From CAWACP01 sp963832965 (GTDB lineage: Bacteria > Acidobacteriota > Terriglobia > Bryobacterales > Bryobacteraceae): a stretch of DNA of 64,000 nucleotides. This document shows positions 35,820 through 44,502 of the stretch, piece by piece. The stretch lies in NCBI GenBank assembly GCA_963832965.1, contig CAWHVW010000003.1, positions 1,612,001 to 1,676,000 of the forward strand. The letters run 5' to 3'. A model generated the notes under the pieces. The model ran no database searches. It had not been told where the DNA came from and saw only the letters and a program-made list of their open reading frames with translations. Within the stretch, counting starts at the first letter, position 1, and the number at the start of each line of letters is the position of its first letter. The position numbers and the translations under genes are program-made.

Positions 35820-37118
35820 GTGACTAGGCGATCGGAATCCAGGCGGATCGTGATTGCAACGATCGGATCGCTCGGGGATCTTCATCCTTGCATTGCTTTG
35901 GCTCTGGAGCTCATGCGCCGAGGCCATCGAGTGACGATTGCGGCGACTGCCTATTACCGGGCAAAGGTGGAGGCGCTTGGAATCGGTTTCCGATCGATCC
36001 GTCCCAATTGGGACCCGACCGACCGCGAACTCATCCGCCAGTGCGAAGACTTGAAAAAAGGCCCGGAAGTGCTCTATCGAAGGATGCTCATGCCACACCT
36101 GAGGAGCACCTATGAGGATCTCCTGGCCGTGGCGAACGATGCCGATCTGATGATTGCGGGGGAGCTTGTATACCCAGCTCCTCTTGTTGCGGAGAAGCTT
36201 GGTTTACGTTGGGTCTCTGCCATTCTGTCGCCCTTTTCTTTCTTCTCGTCATATGATCCCTCGGTGATGGTCAACGCTCCAGCCCTCATTCACTTGCGCA
36301 AAGCGGGTCCCGCGTTTTACAGGGCGGGATTAAACCTCGGCCGGCTGGCGACGCGGCACTGGTCCAATCCGGTTCGCCAGCTTCGACGCGAAGAAGGGCT
36401 GCGACCGGAATGCGATCCGGTTTTCCGGGATAAGTTCTCTCCGCATCTCGTGTTGGCGCTCTTTTCGCATTGGCTCGCCCGGCCCCAGCCAGATTGGCCC
36501 CCGCAGACGGTGCAACCCGGCTTCGTCTTCCTTGACAACGGGTCTGCAGCAGAAGGGCCGTCACCCCAACTGTCCAGCTTTCTGGCGTCGGGAACGGCGC
36601 CTATCGTTTTCACGCAAGGATCCACGGCGGTACACAATCCGGGGGATTTCTACAGAGTTGGCGCAACGGCGGCAAGGCGCCTGGGCCGCCGAGCGCTGTT
36701 GGTCGGCACGAAGACGGATTCGGAAACTGGTTCGCCCGACGTCCTTGCCCTGCCGTATGCGCCTTACTCGCAGATATTTCCTCACGGGGAAGTGAACGTC
36801 CATCAAGGCGGCTCGGGAACTGTCGGCGAAGCGATGCGCTCAGGTCGACCTATGCTGATCGTCCCGTATGGCTGGGATCAGCCGGACAATGCAGCGCGGG
36901 TAGAACGGCTGGGCGTGGGGCTTCACGTTGCGCGTCGTGAGTACAACATTGAAACCGCAACAGCGGCCCTGAAGTGTCTCCTGGAAGAGCCGCGTTTCGC
37001 CGTTCGTGCGGCGGAGGTTGGAGTCCTGGTGTCGGCCGAAAACGGGCTGGGACCGGCCTGCGCTGTGATCGAAGACCGCCTCCTGACGAACGCTCTCGTG
37101 GAGAGACCGCCGAACTGA
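35820..37118 (+). CDS. UGT/MGT-type glycosyltransferase (GT1-like)
   Basis: 432 residues from a GTG. The N-terminal GT-B domain starts RIVIATIGSLGDLHPCIALA, the usual pattern of sterol and macrolide glycosyltransferases. The sugar-nucleotide binding region is HGEVNVHQGGSGTVGEAMRS followed by RPMLIVPYGWDQPDNAARVE. The acceptor is unknown, perhaps a lipid or secondary metabolite. It is monocistronic as far as can be seen. Confidence 0.85.
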   Translation: MTRRSESRRIVIATIGSLGDLHPCIALALELMRRGHRVTIAATAYYRAKVEALGIGFRSIRPNWDPTDRELIRQCEDLKKGPEVLYRRMLMPHLRSTYEDLLAVANDADLMIAGELVYPAPLVAEKLGLRWVSAILSPFSFFSSYDPSVMVNAPALIHLRKAGPAFYRAGLNLGRLATRHWSNPVRQLRREEGLRPECDPVFRDKFSPHLVLALFSHWLARPQPDWPPQTVQPGFVFLDNGSAAEGPSPQLSSFLASGTAPIVFTQGSTAVHNPGDFYRVGATAARRLGRRALLVGTKTDSETGSPDVLALPYAPYSQIFPHGEVNVHQGGSGTVGEAMRSGRPMLIVPYGWDQPDNAARVERLGVGLHVARREYNIETATAALKCLLEEPRFAVRAAEVGVLVSAENGLGPACAVIEDRLLTNALVERPPN

Positions 37119-37737
37119 CGGGCGGTTCGTAGAAGTGGCGGTCCTCGCGTCCTTGGTGGGACATCAACGAGATCGGTTTTCATTCGCTCAAACATTCCCG
37201 TCAATCCTGCAACGGCGGCGACAGCCCGTGAGAGAATGGCAAAGCCTCGATAAGAAGCGGGCCAGAGGCTCGGCGAGAATCGGCTTGGTCCACTCCCACT
37301 CGCGGGCCGAAGCAACCACATTGGCCATCGGCTCGCGGCAGTGCGTACGAGGGTTAGTCGCTCGCGGGATCGGCCGGTCAATCGGCCATCGCTCGATTTG
37401 GTGGAGGGTTGCCTCGCTCCCACTCAATAGCAGTCGCAGGTTTCAGTCGTCAGAAGAGACTTCACGGTCGAAATGCTTGGGATCTCGTCTGCGCCGTTAG
37501 GCTGCTTCGAGCCGCAAGTAGTGCAACGGCCCGTGTCCGGCGGCAGTTCTTTCCTCGAAGAAGCAACATTTGCACGACCCACTCTTTGGGAGGATCGGTC
37601 TGCTCTGTATTTGCAGAGCCGGGCATTGGTCCGCAATTTGCAGTCGAATGTCTGGATTGGCCCGAATGGAGTGCCCTGCCGTTCGTTCGCAGATCGGGCT
37701 GAATCTGCTTCTGCGTTAGAGCGCAAAGGAATCACGT
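37119..37737. other. 619-base stretch with no gene seen
   Basis: Frames on both strands are either interrupted or lack any recognisable protein pattern or ribosome site. The stretch lies between the glycosyltransferase and a small membrane protein. It may contain remains of a lost gene, but nothing can be named. Confidence 0.4.
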
Positions 37738-37908
37738 ATGTCATTCGGGATCTACCTTGCCGGCTTCCTGTTGGTGATTTGTGGGTTGATCTATGGAGCG
37801 CTGATCCTGCATATCCCAGCGCATTGGATCGCAGTCGGTGCAATTGTCCTCGTGGGTCTGGCGCTTCTGAAGGGTGTCCAGTCGACGCGGGGGAAAGATC
37901 CCTCCTGA
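37738..37908 (+). CDS. small two-helix membrane protein (56 residues)
   Basis: It starts MSFGIYLAGFLLVICGLIYG, then ALILHIPAHWIAVGAIVLVG and a short basic tail ending GKDPS. Two hydrophobic helices are joined by a HIPAHW turn. I recall similar tiny proteins with this MSFG start and HxPxHW turn in other bacteria, but know no function. AAAGGA lies about 7 bases before the ATG. It ends 20 bases before the IS21 target duplication, so the IS may have separated it from its downstream neighbour. Confidence 0.7.
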   Translation: MSFGIYLAGFLLVICGLIYGALILHIPAHWIAVGAIVLVGLALLKGVQSTRGKDPS

Positions 37909-37928
37909 CAGGTGCGAGTACCCATGTC

Positions 37929-37934
37929 ACTGAC
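37929..37934 (+). repeat. left target-site duplication of the IS21 element
   Basis: ACTGAC directly precedes the left end and is repeated exactly at 40,713-40,718 after the right end. Six bases is within the 4-8 bp typical of IS21-family insertions. Confidence 0.75.
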
Positions 37935-38102
37935 TGCGGATTCCGGGGCAAGGCGAAAAGGATTCCGGGGTGAACGCGAAAAGCGTTCCGGGGCGAAGAC
38001 GAACACGATTCCGGGCTGAAGGCGAACAGTGATTCCGGCGGGAAGGCGAACAGTTTTCGTCCGACCCCGGAATGGCTTTCGCGATGCCCGGAATGGTTTT
38101 CA
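37935..38102. repeat. IS21 left-end repeat cluster
   Basis: Five direct units begin near 37,939, 37,961, 37,984, 38,007 and 38,031, each like GATTCCGGGGxxAAGGCGAA, with a 22-24 base period. Two inverted copies (CCCGGAATGGYTTTCGC-like) lie at 38,066-38,102. Multiple end repeats are known transposase-binding sites in IS21 elements. Confidence 0.7.
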
Positions 38103-38163
38103 CACAGGCAGAGCGGCGCTGGACATCATACCGGCACAATGAACCCTCCAAGGGGGAATCAGA

Positions 38164-39714
38164 GTGCCGGCCAGGAGACTGTCCATGCGGAAACTACGGG
38201 AGGTCCTGCGCCTCCGATTCGAACTCAAACTGGGCTACCAGCAGATCGGGCGAAGTTGCGCGATTGCGGTGAGCACCGTTCACAAGTACCTGAAACGCGC
38301 CGAAGCGGCGGGGGTGAGCTGGCCGCTGCCGGAAGACTGGGATGAGGCGCGGGTGGAAGCGGCCGTGTTCCCGCCGGCGCCGCCACCTGCGGTCGAGTCA
38401 CAACCGGCGCGCACGCCACCGGATTTCGCCGCGATGCACGAGCAGTTGCGCAGCAACAAGTACGTGACCCTGCAACTGCTGTGGGAGGAATACCGGCAGG
38501 CCAGCCCGGACGGCTATCGCTACTCGCGCTTCTGTTATCTGTACCAGCGTTGGCGCGCGAAGCTCGACGTGGTGCTGCGGCAGGAACACAAAGCCGGGGA
38601 GAAGATGTTCGTCGATTGGGCCGGAGCGACGATTCCGGTGTACGACCGGCACACGGGCATTGCCTGGCAGGCGCCGTTCTTCGTTGCCGCTCTGGGCGCC
38701 AGCTCCTACACCTGGGCCGAGGCCACGCGCGACCAGCAGATGGAAGCGTGGCTGCGCGCCCACGTGCATGCGTTCGAATACTTCGGCGGGATTCCGGCGC
38801 TGGCGGTCCCGGATAATACCAAAACCGGTGTGACCAGGGCGCACCGTTACGATCCGGATCTGAACCCGACCTATTACAACTTCGCGCTGCACTGCGGTTT
38901 CGGCATCGTGCCCGCGCGCCCGCGAAAGCCTCGGGACAAAGCCGTCGTGGAAAATGCCGTGCAGCTCGCCCAGCGCTGGATCGTGGCAGCACTGCGCCAT
39001 CATAAGTTCTTCTCGCTGGAAGAACTGAATGTGGCGATTCGCGAGCTGCTGGACAAGTTGAATCACCGGCCGTTCCGCAGGAAGGATGGAACGCGGGCGA
39101 CGGTTTGGGAAACGATCGACAAACCGGCCCTGAAGCCATTGCCGATGGAACCCTTCGATCTCAGCGAGTGGTCGCGCGCCCGCGTCAACATCGACTATCA
39201 CATAACCTTCGACGCGAACCTCTACAGCGTGCCCCATAACCTTGTGCACGAACTGGTGGAGATTCGCTCCACGCCCACCACTGTCGAGATCCTGCACAAA
39301 GGCACGCGCGTCGCTTCGCACCTGCGCAGCCGCGGGCGCGGGCAGGCCGTCACCAATGACGAGCACCGCCCCAGGAGTCACCGCGCGCATCTGGAGTGGA
39401 CACCTTCGCGCATGGTCCACTGGGCCGAAACCATCGGCCCCAGCACGGCTCGGTTGTTTGAGCGGATCATGAACGACAAGCCGCATCCGGAGATGGGTTA
39501 TCGCGGGTGTCTGGGCATCATCCGGTTGGCGGAAAAATACTCCGCGCAGCGGGTGGAAGCGGCCTCCGAGCGTGCTCTGCTCACCGGCGCGTGCCGTTAC
39601 AAAAGCGTCGAGTCGATCTTGCGAAACTCGCTCGATCAGGTACCCCCATCTGCACCGCCGCCTGCTTCCACTCCACCGCACGACAACATCCGCGGGTCGG
39701 AATACTTCGAGTGA
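38164..39714 (+). CDS. istA: IS21-family transposase IstA
   Basis: 516 residues from a GTG with AGGGGGA upstream. An N-terminal HTH (LSMRKLREVLRLRFELKLGY, QIGRSCAIAVSTVHKYL) is followed by the RNase-H-fold integrase core. The DDE acids are visible as the Asp in FVDWAGATIPVYD, the Asp in LAVPDNTKTGV and the Glu in DKAVVENAVQLAQRWI. It cuts and joins DNA at the element ends together with IstB. Full length with no frameshift. Confidence 0.95.
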   Translation: MPARRLSMRKLREVLRLRFELKLGYQQIGRSCAIAVSTVHKYLKRAEAAGVSWPLPEDWDEARVEAAVFPPAPPPAVESQPARTPPDFAAMHEQLRSNKYVTLQLLWEEYRQASPDGYRYSRFCYLYQRWRAKLDVVLRQEHKAGEKMFVDWAGATIPVYDRHTGIAWQAPFFVAALGASSYTWAEATRDQQMEAWLRAHVHAFEYFGGIPALAVPDNTKTGVTRAHRYDPDLNPTYYNFALHCGFGIVPARPRKPRDKAVVENAVQLAQRWIVAALRHHKFFSLEELNVAIRELLDKLNHRPFRRKDGTRATVWETIDKPALKPLPMEPFDLSEWSRARVNIDYHITFDANLYSVPHNLVHELVEIRSTPTTVEILHKGTRVASHLRSRGRGQAVTNDEHRPRSHRAHLEWTPSRMVHWAETIGPSTARLFERIMNDKPHPEMGYRGCLGIIRLAEKYSAQRVEAASERALLTGACRYKSVESILRNSLDQVPPSAPPPASTPPHDNIRGSEYFE

Positions 39715-39722
39715 GGACCAAC

Positions 39723-40469
39723 ATGCTACAGGAACCAATGATGGAAAAACTGACGGCCATGCGGCTGCTGGGCATGGTGGACGCCTTGCAAGCGCAGGAA
39801 CAGGATCCGGCATCGCGCGAGCTGAGCTTTCTGGAACGGCTCGGGTTGCTGATCGATCAGCAGTGGACGTGGCGCGAGAATCAGGCGCTGGCGCGGCGTT
39901 TGCACGCCGCCCGACTGAAGGGCGCTTCCGTCGAGGACATCGACTACCGTACTTCGCGCGGACTGGATAAGAGCGTGATCCGCGCACTGGCGCAGAAGTC
40001 AGCGTGGGCCGCGCAGCACGAGAACATCTTTGTGCTCGGGCCGACCGGCGTTGGCAAGAGCTTCCTGGCCTGCGCTCTGGCACAGAAGGCCTGTCGCGAC
40101 GGTTACTCGGCTCTCTATACGCGCGCCGCCGCTCTGTTTCGCGATCTCGCCATAGCGCGCGCCGATGGGAGTCTGCGCAGTTTGCTGGCGCGCCTGAGTC
40201 GCATCGACGTGCTGGTGATCGACGATTGGGCCATGGCTCCACTGGCGGAAACCGAGCGCCGTGACTTCTGGGAGATCTGCGAGGACCGTTATCAGACGCG
40301 CTCGACGATCCTGACTTCACAGCTTCCTGTCGCGCGCTGGCACGAACAGATCGGCGATCCCACCGCCGCTGACGGCATTTTGGATCGTCTGGTTCATAAT
40401 GCGCATCGCATCGAAATGCGCGGAGATTCCATGCGCAAGAAACGAAGCGGTGCACAGCCGCCGAGCTGA
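39723..40469 (+). CDS. istB: IS21-family helper ATPase IstB
   Basis: 248 residues. AAA+ ATPase: Walker A is VLGPTGVGKSFLACALAQKA, Walker B is LSRIDVLVIDDWAMAP, and the sensor region is STILTSQLPVARWHEQIG. IstB selects the target and activates IstA. The ATG at 39,723, 8 bases after the istA stop, has GAGG upstream; the open frame before it overlaps istA and is not coding. Confidence 0.95.
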   Translation: MLQEPMMEKLTAMRLLGMVDALQAQEQDPASRELSFLERLGLLIDQQWTWRENQALARRLHAARLKGASVEDIDYRTSRGLDKSVIRALAQKSAWAAQHENIFVLGPTGVGKSFLACALAQKACRDGYSALYTRAAALFRDLAIARADGSLRSLLARLSRIDVLVIDDWAMAPLAETERRDFWEICEDRYQTRSTILTSQLPVARWHEQIGDPTAADGILDRLVHNAHRIEMRGDSMRKKRSGAQPPS

Positions 40470-40636
40470 CGCTCGCCGGGTCTCTCCAGCGCTGAGGCGG
40501 GGACAAGGGCTGCGCCCCTTTCCCCGCACCCCTTTCTCCGCTTGCGGCATCGTGCCTGCGCTGCGCTCCGGTGGATTTTTCTTGACGAAGCCGAACACTT
40601 CCCGCACAATCGAAGTGCCAGCGTCGCTTCGCTCCG

Positions 40637-40712
40637 AGAACTGTTCGCCTTCGGCCCGGAATGCCGTTCGCGTTCCCTCTGGAATCAGCGTTCGCCTTCG
40701 CCGGAATCCTCA
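40637..40712. repeat. IS21 right-end repeat cluster
   Basis: Inverted counterparts of the left-end unit: AACTGTTCGCCTTCGGCCCG, then GAATGCCGTTCGCGTTCC, then GGAATCAGCGTTCGCCTTCG and CCGGAATCCTCA at the very end. They face the left-end copies, as expected for the two termini of one element. Confidence 0.7.
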
Positions 40713-40718
40713 ACTGAC
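40713..40718 (+). repeat. right target-site duplication of the IS21 element
   Basis: ACTGAC, identical to 37,929-37,934. Confidence 0.75.
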
Positions 40719-40809
40719 CTCAGCGTCCCTGGAAACTGTTGGTGTATTCGCGATCGGTTGATTATAGGACGGTTAGAGAGCTGCGCTGTCTGTAACTCTT
40801 CAAGGGGTT

Positions 40810-40855
40810 TGGTGGACCTGGTGAGATTCGAACTCACGACCTCTTCCATGCCATT
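40810..40855 (-). other. tRNA 3'-end fragment, probable attachment site
   Basis: Read on the minus strand it contains a variable-loop-like GAAGAGGTC, a perfect T-arm (GTGAG-TTCGAAT-CTCAC), seven acceptor bases CAGGTCC and ACCA. No D-arm, anticodon arm or 5' acceptor strand can be found on the right, where the sequence turns AT-rich, so this is not a complete gene. Tyrosine recombinases leave such fragments when they integrate at a tRNA 3' end. The intact tRNA should then lie at the far right end of the element, outside this window. Confidence 0.72.
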
Positions 40856-41172
40856 TAAGAAAAATCAATCACTTGCAGACGTTTTTGCCAGAAACAAAAG
40901 ACTTAGCAGGAGGCCCCGTGGACTCCGGTGGACGCCACGGGGCGGCTTTTTGGGCGTCTGGACTCCACGCGGACTCCAGGACTCCACGCACGGGCTGGCA
41001 CGTGGCGTGCTTTTCCTGCGCGCGCGGTTGCATGCTGATCTATTTGTTGTCTGCCGAAGGAGACAACAATCGGTTCCCATATAAGGATGATGCCCATGTG
41101 GTAAACGCGATGAACGGCGCATCGCTCACTCAACTGGATTGCGATGCGCCTGACGAATCATCCCGGACAAGA
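40856..41172. other. gene-free element end with hairpins and GGACTCC repeats
   Basis: No coding sequence. It holds a terminator-like hairpin (40,913-40,943), four GGACTCC copies between 40,920 and 40,990, and a 9-bp inverted repeat TTGTTGTCT/AGACAACAA (41,044-41,069). Such clusters next to an attachment site could bind recombinase arms or excisionase; this is inference. Confidence 0.4.
40913..40951 (+). terminator. hairpin followed by a T run
   Basis: GCCCCGTGG (40,913-40,921) pairs with CCACGGGGC (40,935-40,943) over a 13-base loop, followed by GGCTTTTT. It has the form of a rho-independent terminator on the plus strand. No plus-strand gene ends just before it, so it may instead shield the attachment region from read-through. 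Confidence 0.5.
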
Positions 41173-43347
41173 TCAGTTGGAGACTGCCGTAGACGCGGGC
41201 CGTAAAGAGCCGACGAGCTTCTCGACTTCTGCGACAAAGCAGACTGACCATTGCTCAACGAGCGCGGTTTCCACCAGTTCCAGTACACCGGTCTGCGCGG
41301 GATTGTCGAACCATTGTTGAAAGTGACTGGCAACGCGGTCGCGGAAACCATAGCCACGCCCGTATTCGCTGGCACACGCATTCCACAGCGGCATCGCCTC
41401 CTTCAGCGCGGGGCGAAAGGCATCCTTCCCCAACCTCGATGCGGTTTGGAGAAACTCGCTCCGCCAATAGCCGACGCTCTTCACGGCCTCCTTGAGAAAA
41501 TCATGCACCGGGGCCAAATCGTCGTCGGCTAACATTCGGCCAAGCGCCGCCTCCAATTCCAGGACCAGCATCCTACTCCGCTCTTGTGCATCCGCGGCGA
41601 CGCCGGTTCCGAGGTAGTGATAAACATCGAGATTGATCCAACTACCCTGCCTCACAACAGAGGCCCAGACCGTCCGAGGGTGCAGATTGCGCATCGCGGA
41701 AATCACCTTCTCGAAGGGGCGGACCGCGGGCTCTGACAGTTCTGTAACGTCCACCGCACGGAGTTGCTCATAAACCCTGGCGTACACGTGTGCCAGGCCG
41801 ATCTTGTGCGCTTCGTCCGCAAGGGCCTCAACGGCACGGACAGTCTCCTCGATTCGCTTGACGTGACCAACCCTGACCATCTGGACTCGGTTGACAAGAG
41901 CTTCAATCAACTGTTCCGAATCGTCGGTGTCGGAGTTATATGAGATGATCGGCAATCCGTCGCGGCCGTTACTCCGTCCAATCCTGCGCAGGGCATCACG
42001 CACCTTATCCGCTCTGATCTCGTAGCCTTCTTCGAAACTCTCAGGCGGTTCTCCAGAAGCGTCGTGCTTTACCTGGAGAGCCTCGTCATTCTTTGGAAGC
42101 ATTAGAATTATGCTCCGCTGGGCAACGGCACTCCAAGTTCCGGTTTCCACGGCACCATGAAGCAATTGCAGAATAGAAGGATCTGGCGCACTCGTGAATC
42201 CCGTGCAGAGCACCGGGATAGTTCGAGCATCCTCCAGATACGATCTGAGATCTGCGCGATCCGCCAAAGGCTCGTCAACGCCCTTGGTATCGATCACCCG
42301 TAATTGGTATCGCCGCTCCGCTAGAACTGGAAGGGGAGCCAGGACCGTGATCTGCTTCGGCAGGCTCACATCTGCGGTCCGGCCATTATTAACATCTGCG
42401 AAAGCCCCGCGGAGCCAACTGGCGGGATCTTCACGCGAACCCGCGTCGTACCACAACTCCGTCCGAGTCCGCTGCCACAATTTCAAACGGTTGAACACCT
42501 CTGAGGCCAGAACCTCGGGTTTGCGCTCGCCTGCCAATTCAAGCATCGGATCGACCGTAGTCCGTTTGCCATCCGGTGTTTTGGCTGGGCGCTTCGGAAG
42601 ACCACACATGTTCCTGAGTGCACGGTCGACTTCTTTGGGTACACCCCTGAGTTCGCCGTCAAGCCTAGGCTCACCTCCGCGAGTGGAGAGCACTCCAGCA
42701 CAGATGTCATTAACGCTGAGCGCAATCTCCTCTTCCGTTTGCGGAACGACGATAAGGCCCCATCGAGCGGGATCGTTTACGACTATTACTTCGCAGATGG
42801 TAGTGTTCCCGCCGCCGACCTCAAGGACCGTCCGTTTGATCCTGCGCTGCTCAGGCGCGGGAGGCAGCATCAAACCAGTCGAGGTGCTTAGAGCGGTAGT
42901 TTTTCCGACCGCGATTTGCCCGAAGAAGGCGATGTCGTGAGAGAGGGTTTCGAGATATGCAGCCTCTCTCTTCAAAGCCGACTCGAACAAATCGGCCTGG
43001 GCTCGTGCCCCCTCGTTGCCAACGGATTCACGTACCTCAGCAATGCGCTGCAGCGCGCGCTCTGCGCTCCATAACGCGGCGCGTTCGGGGTGGTCGTACG
43101 CCGGCCTCGGCAGCCACCGCCACTGTTGCCCGAGGTAGTCCGCATACTCGTTCGCCTCTTCTGTTCCGATTGCGCCGAGTACACCCTGTGCGTCGATGAG
43201 ACTGGGGATCAATTCTCCGTTCTCGTAGCGCGAAATCGTGCTCCCGTCCAGGCCAACGGCCTTGGCGAGTTCGCCCTGTTTCATTCTTCCAGCCCGAAGC
43301 GACGCTAACCTCTTGCCGAAATCTTCGGGTAGCTGACCCATTTGCAT
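41173..43347 (-). CDS. XRE-type HTH fused to a large P-loop GTPase-like domain
   Basis: 724 residues. The first 55 are a Cro/C1 HTH (FGKRLASLRAGRMKQGELAK, AVGLDGSTISRYENGELIPS). After a helical linker comes a P-loop domain: Walker A FFGQIAVGKTTALSTSTGL, a long insertion, then VIDTKGVDEPL as a G3-like DTxG motif. The C-terminal 250 residues are helical. The order resembles dynamin-like or GIMAP/YfjP-type GTPases, but I know no named family with this HTH fusion. I chose the ATG at 43,347, with GGAGG seven bases upstream. It is transcribed alone, from its own promoter next to a palindrome. A role in element maintenance or defence is possible. Confidence 0.7.
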   Translation of the reverse strand: MQMGQLPEDFGKRLASLRAGRMKQGELAKAVGLDGSTISRYENGELIPSLIDAQGVLGAIGTEEANEYADYLGQQWRWLPRPAYDHPERAALWSAERALQRIAEVRESVGNEGARAQADLFESALKREAAYLETLSHDIAFFGQIAVGKTTALSTSTGLMLPPAPEQRRIKRTVLEVGGGNTTICEVIVVNDPARWGLIVVPQTEEEIALSVNDICAGVLSTRGGEPRLDGELRGVPKEVDRALRNMCGLPKRPAKTPDGKRTTVDPMLELAGERKPEVLASEVFNRLKLWQRTRTELWYDAGSREDPASWLRGAFADVNNGRTADVSLPKQITVLAPLPVLAERRYQLRVIDTKGVDEPLADRADLRSYLEDARTIPVLCTGFTSAPDPSILQLLHGAVETGTWSAVAQRSIILMLPKNDEALQVKHDASGEPPESFEEGYEIRADKVRDALRRIGRSNGRDGLPIISYNSDTDDSEQLIEALVNRVQMVRVGHVKRIEETVRAVEALADEAHKIGLAHVYARVYEQLRAVDVTELSEPAVRPFEKVISAMRNLHPRTVWASVVRQGSWINLDVYHYLGTGVAADAQERSRMLVLELEAALGRMLADDDLAPVHDFLKEAVKSVGYWRSEFLQTASRLGKDAFRPALKEAMPLWNACASEYGRGYGFRDRVASHFQQWFDNPAQTGVLELVETALVEQWSVCFVAEVEKLVGSLRPASTAVSN

Positions 43348-43366
43348 TGCGATTCCTCCAAGCCGA

Positions 43367-43406
43367 ATAGTACAGCAAACGTGATTATGCGTCAATGCAA
43401 ATTTGC
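43367..43406 (-). promoter_or_regulatory. promoter and candidate operator of the HTH-GTPase gene
   Basis: On the minus strand TTGACG (43,390-43,395) and TACTAT (43,367-43,372) are 17 bases apart, a good sigma-70 arrangement 20 bases before the start codon. The palindrome GCAAATTTGC (43,397-43,406) abuts the -35 box and could be the binding site of the encoded HTH. Confidence 0.55.
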
Positions 43407-43503
43407 GTATAATAACGTGCAATACTTCGTATCTCCAGTATGTGATTGTAAACAAGACAGATATATGATTAGAATTTTTTGGATAGGAGCGGGGTTTGAT
43501 GCT

Positions 43504-44502
43504 CTACTGAACGATTGTCGGCTGCTTCTCGCCAACGCTGGCGAGGCGTTCCTGAATCAGGCGCGTGAGTTCTTCCTGGCGGGTGAGTTGGATCTTTGTG
43601 TATTCCTCGGTCATGCGGACCGTGCTGTGGCCGGCGATCTTTGACGCCTCAATGCTCGACCCACCCACCTCCTGCCGCCACGTGATGTTGGCGCGCCGGA
43701 AGGAGTGTGGACCGAGACCCGGGAAATCGCAGCCCTCGGCCGCAGCCGCTCTCTTCAGTGCCTGACGCACACCGGAATCCCACAGCGGTAGGCCGCTTCC
43801 GTCTGTCCGAACGAAGACCCACTTGTCGGGTTGCGCGTTATCCGCCGCGGCCTTCACGCGGTAGCGATCAACCAGGTATCCCAACGTGAGCGGTCGCTTG
43901 CTGGTCTTCGACTTCGGTTCGTCTATGTCACCGCGCCAGTAGCGCTGCGCGATGCTGAGGACGCCGCTCTGAAGATCTACGTGGCACCACTTCAGCCCCA
44001 GGATTTCGGAGATCCGGGCACCGGTGGCGATTGCGGTTTCAAGCACGAGCAGGTTGGGATCGCTCAGCCGCGCCAGCACCTTCACGGTCTCCTCTTCCGT
44101 CAAAATCCGTTCGGGCCTCACGCTCCACTTCTCCCCAATCTTGACGCGGGAAATCGGGTTGCGCCGTCCCTCGGGCCAGTAGCCCCATTCCTCGGCTTTG
44201 GTGTAAATGCCGGACATGATGCCGCGCAGGTCGTTCATCATGTGCCAGGAGTCGCAGGTCTTGAACAGCCACTGCTGGACCTCATCGGGTTTGATCTCGC
44301 ACAAACGCCGGTCGCCCCACTGTGGGACGATGCGCTGCTCGAGGTGGATGATGTACTTGTCACGCGTCGGCTTCGCCAGCAGGAATCGCCCGGCGGCTTC
44401 GGCTTCAACGTGCGCGGCCCTGTATTTTTCGACCATCTTGCTGAACAGAGCTAATCCGTCAACGACCTTCTCCTGAATGGTGGGCCTGTTGATCGTCGCC
44501 AC
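43504..44502 (-). CDS. catalytic part of the frameshifted integrase
   Basis: 332 residues readable without interruption from a GTG at 44,502. It contains the SAM-like core-binding region (FSKMVEKYRAAHVEAEAAGR, YIIHLEQRIVPQW) and all visible catalytic residues, so an N-terminally shortened product could still fold. Confidence 0.7.
   Translation of the reverse strand: MATINRPTIQEKVVDGLALFSKMVEKYRAAHVEAEAAGRFLLAKPTRDKYIIHLEQRIVPQWGDRRLCEIKPDEVQQWLFKTCDSWHMMNDLRGIMSGIYTKAEEWGYWPEGRRNPISRVKIGEKWSVRPERILTEEETVKVLARLSDPNLLVLETAIATGARISEILGLKWCHVDLQSGVLSIAQRYWRGDIDEPKSKTSKRPLTLGYLVDRYRVKAAADNAQPDKWVFVRTDGSGLPLWDSGVRQALKRAAAAEGCDFPGLGPHSFRRANITWRQEVGGSSIEASKIAGHSTVRMTEEYTKIQLTRQEELTRLIQERLASVGEKQPTIVQ

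Larger units (their letters stand above)
37935..40712 (+). mobile_element. complete IS21-family insertion sequence
   Basis: 2778 bp. The ends are inverted: TGCGGATTCCGG on the left, and the right end read inward from 40,712 is TGAGGATTCCGG. Several copies of a GATTCCGG...AAGGCGAA unit lie inside each end. It contains istA and istB in the standard order and is bounded by ACTGAC duplications, so it probably transposed fairly recently and is intact. It landed about 100 bp outside the tRNA fragment that marks the element to the right. Confidence 0.88.

Noticed and set aside
37424..37951. 175-codon minus-strand frame and overlapping plus-strand frames at 37.1-38.0 kb
   Set aside because: They run opposite or out of phase with the small membrane protein, enter the IS21 end repeats, and show no domain or ribosome site.
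37935..38102. Possible CRISPR array, because of units about 23 bases apart
   Set aside because: The units abut without unique spacers, vary in sequence, and reappear inverted at the other end of the IS21 element, so they are transposase-binding end repeats.
38398..40713. 771-codon minus-strand frame through the IS21 element
   Set aside because: Antisense to istA and istB, which have complete catalytic motifs.
40810..40900. Complete tRNA gene
   Set aside because: Only the T-arm, part of the variable loop and the 3' acceptor strand are present. No anticodon arm, D-arm or 5' acceptor strand (GGACCTG) can be found at the right distance.
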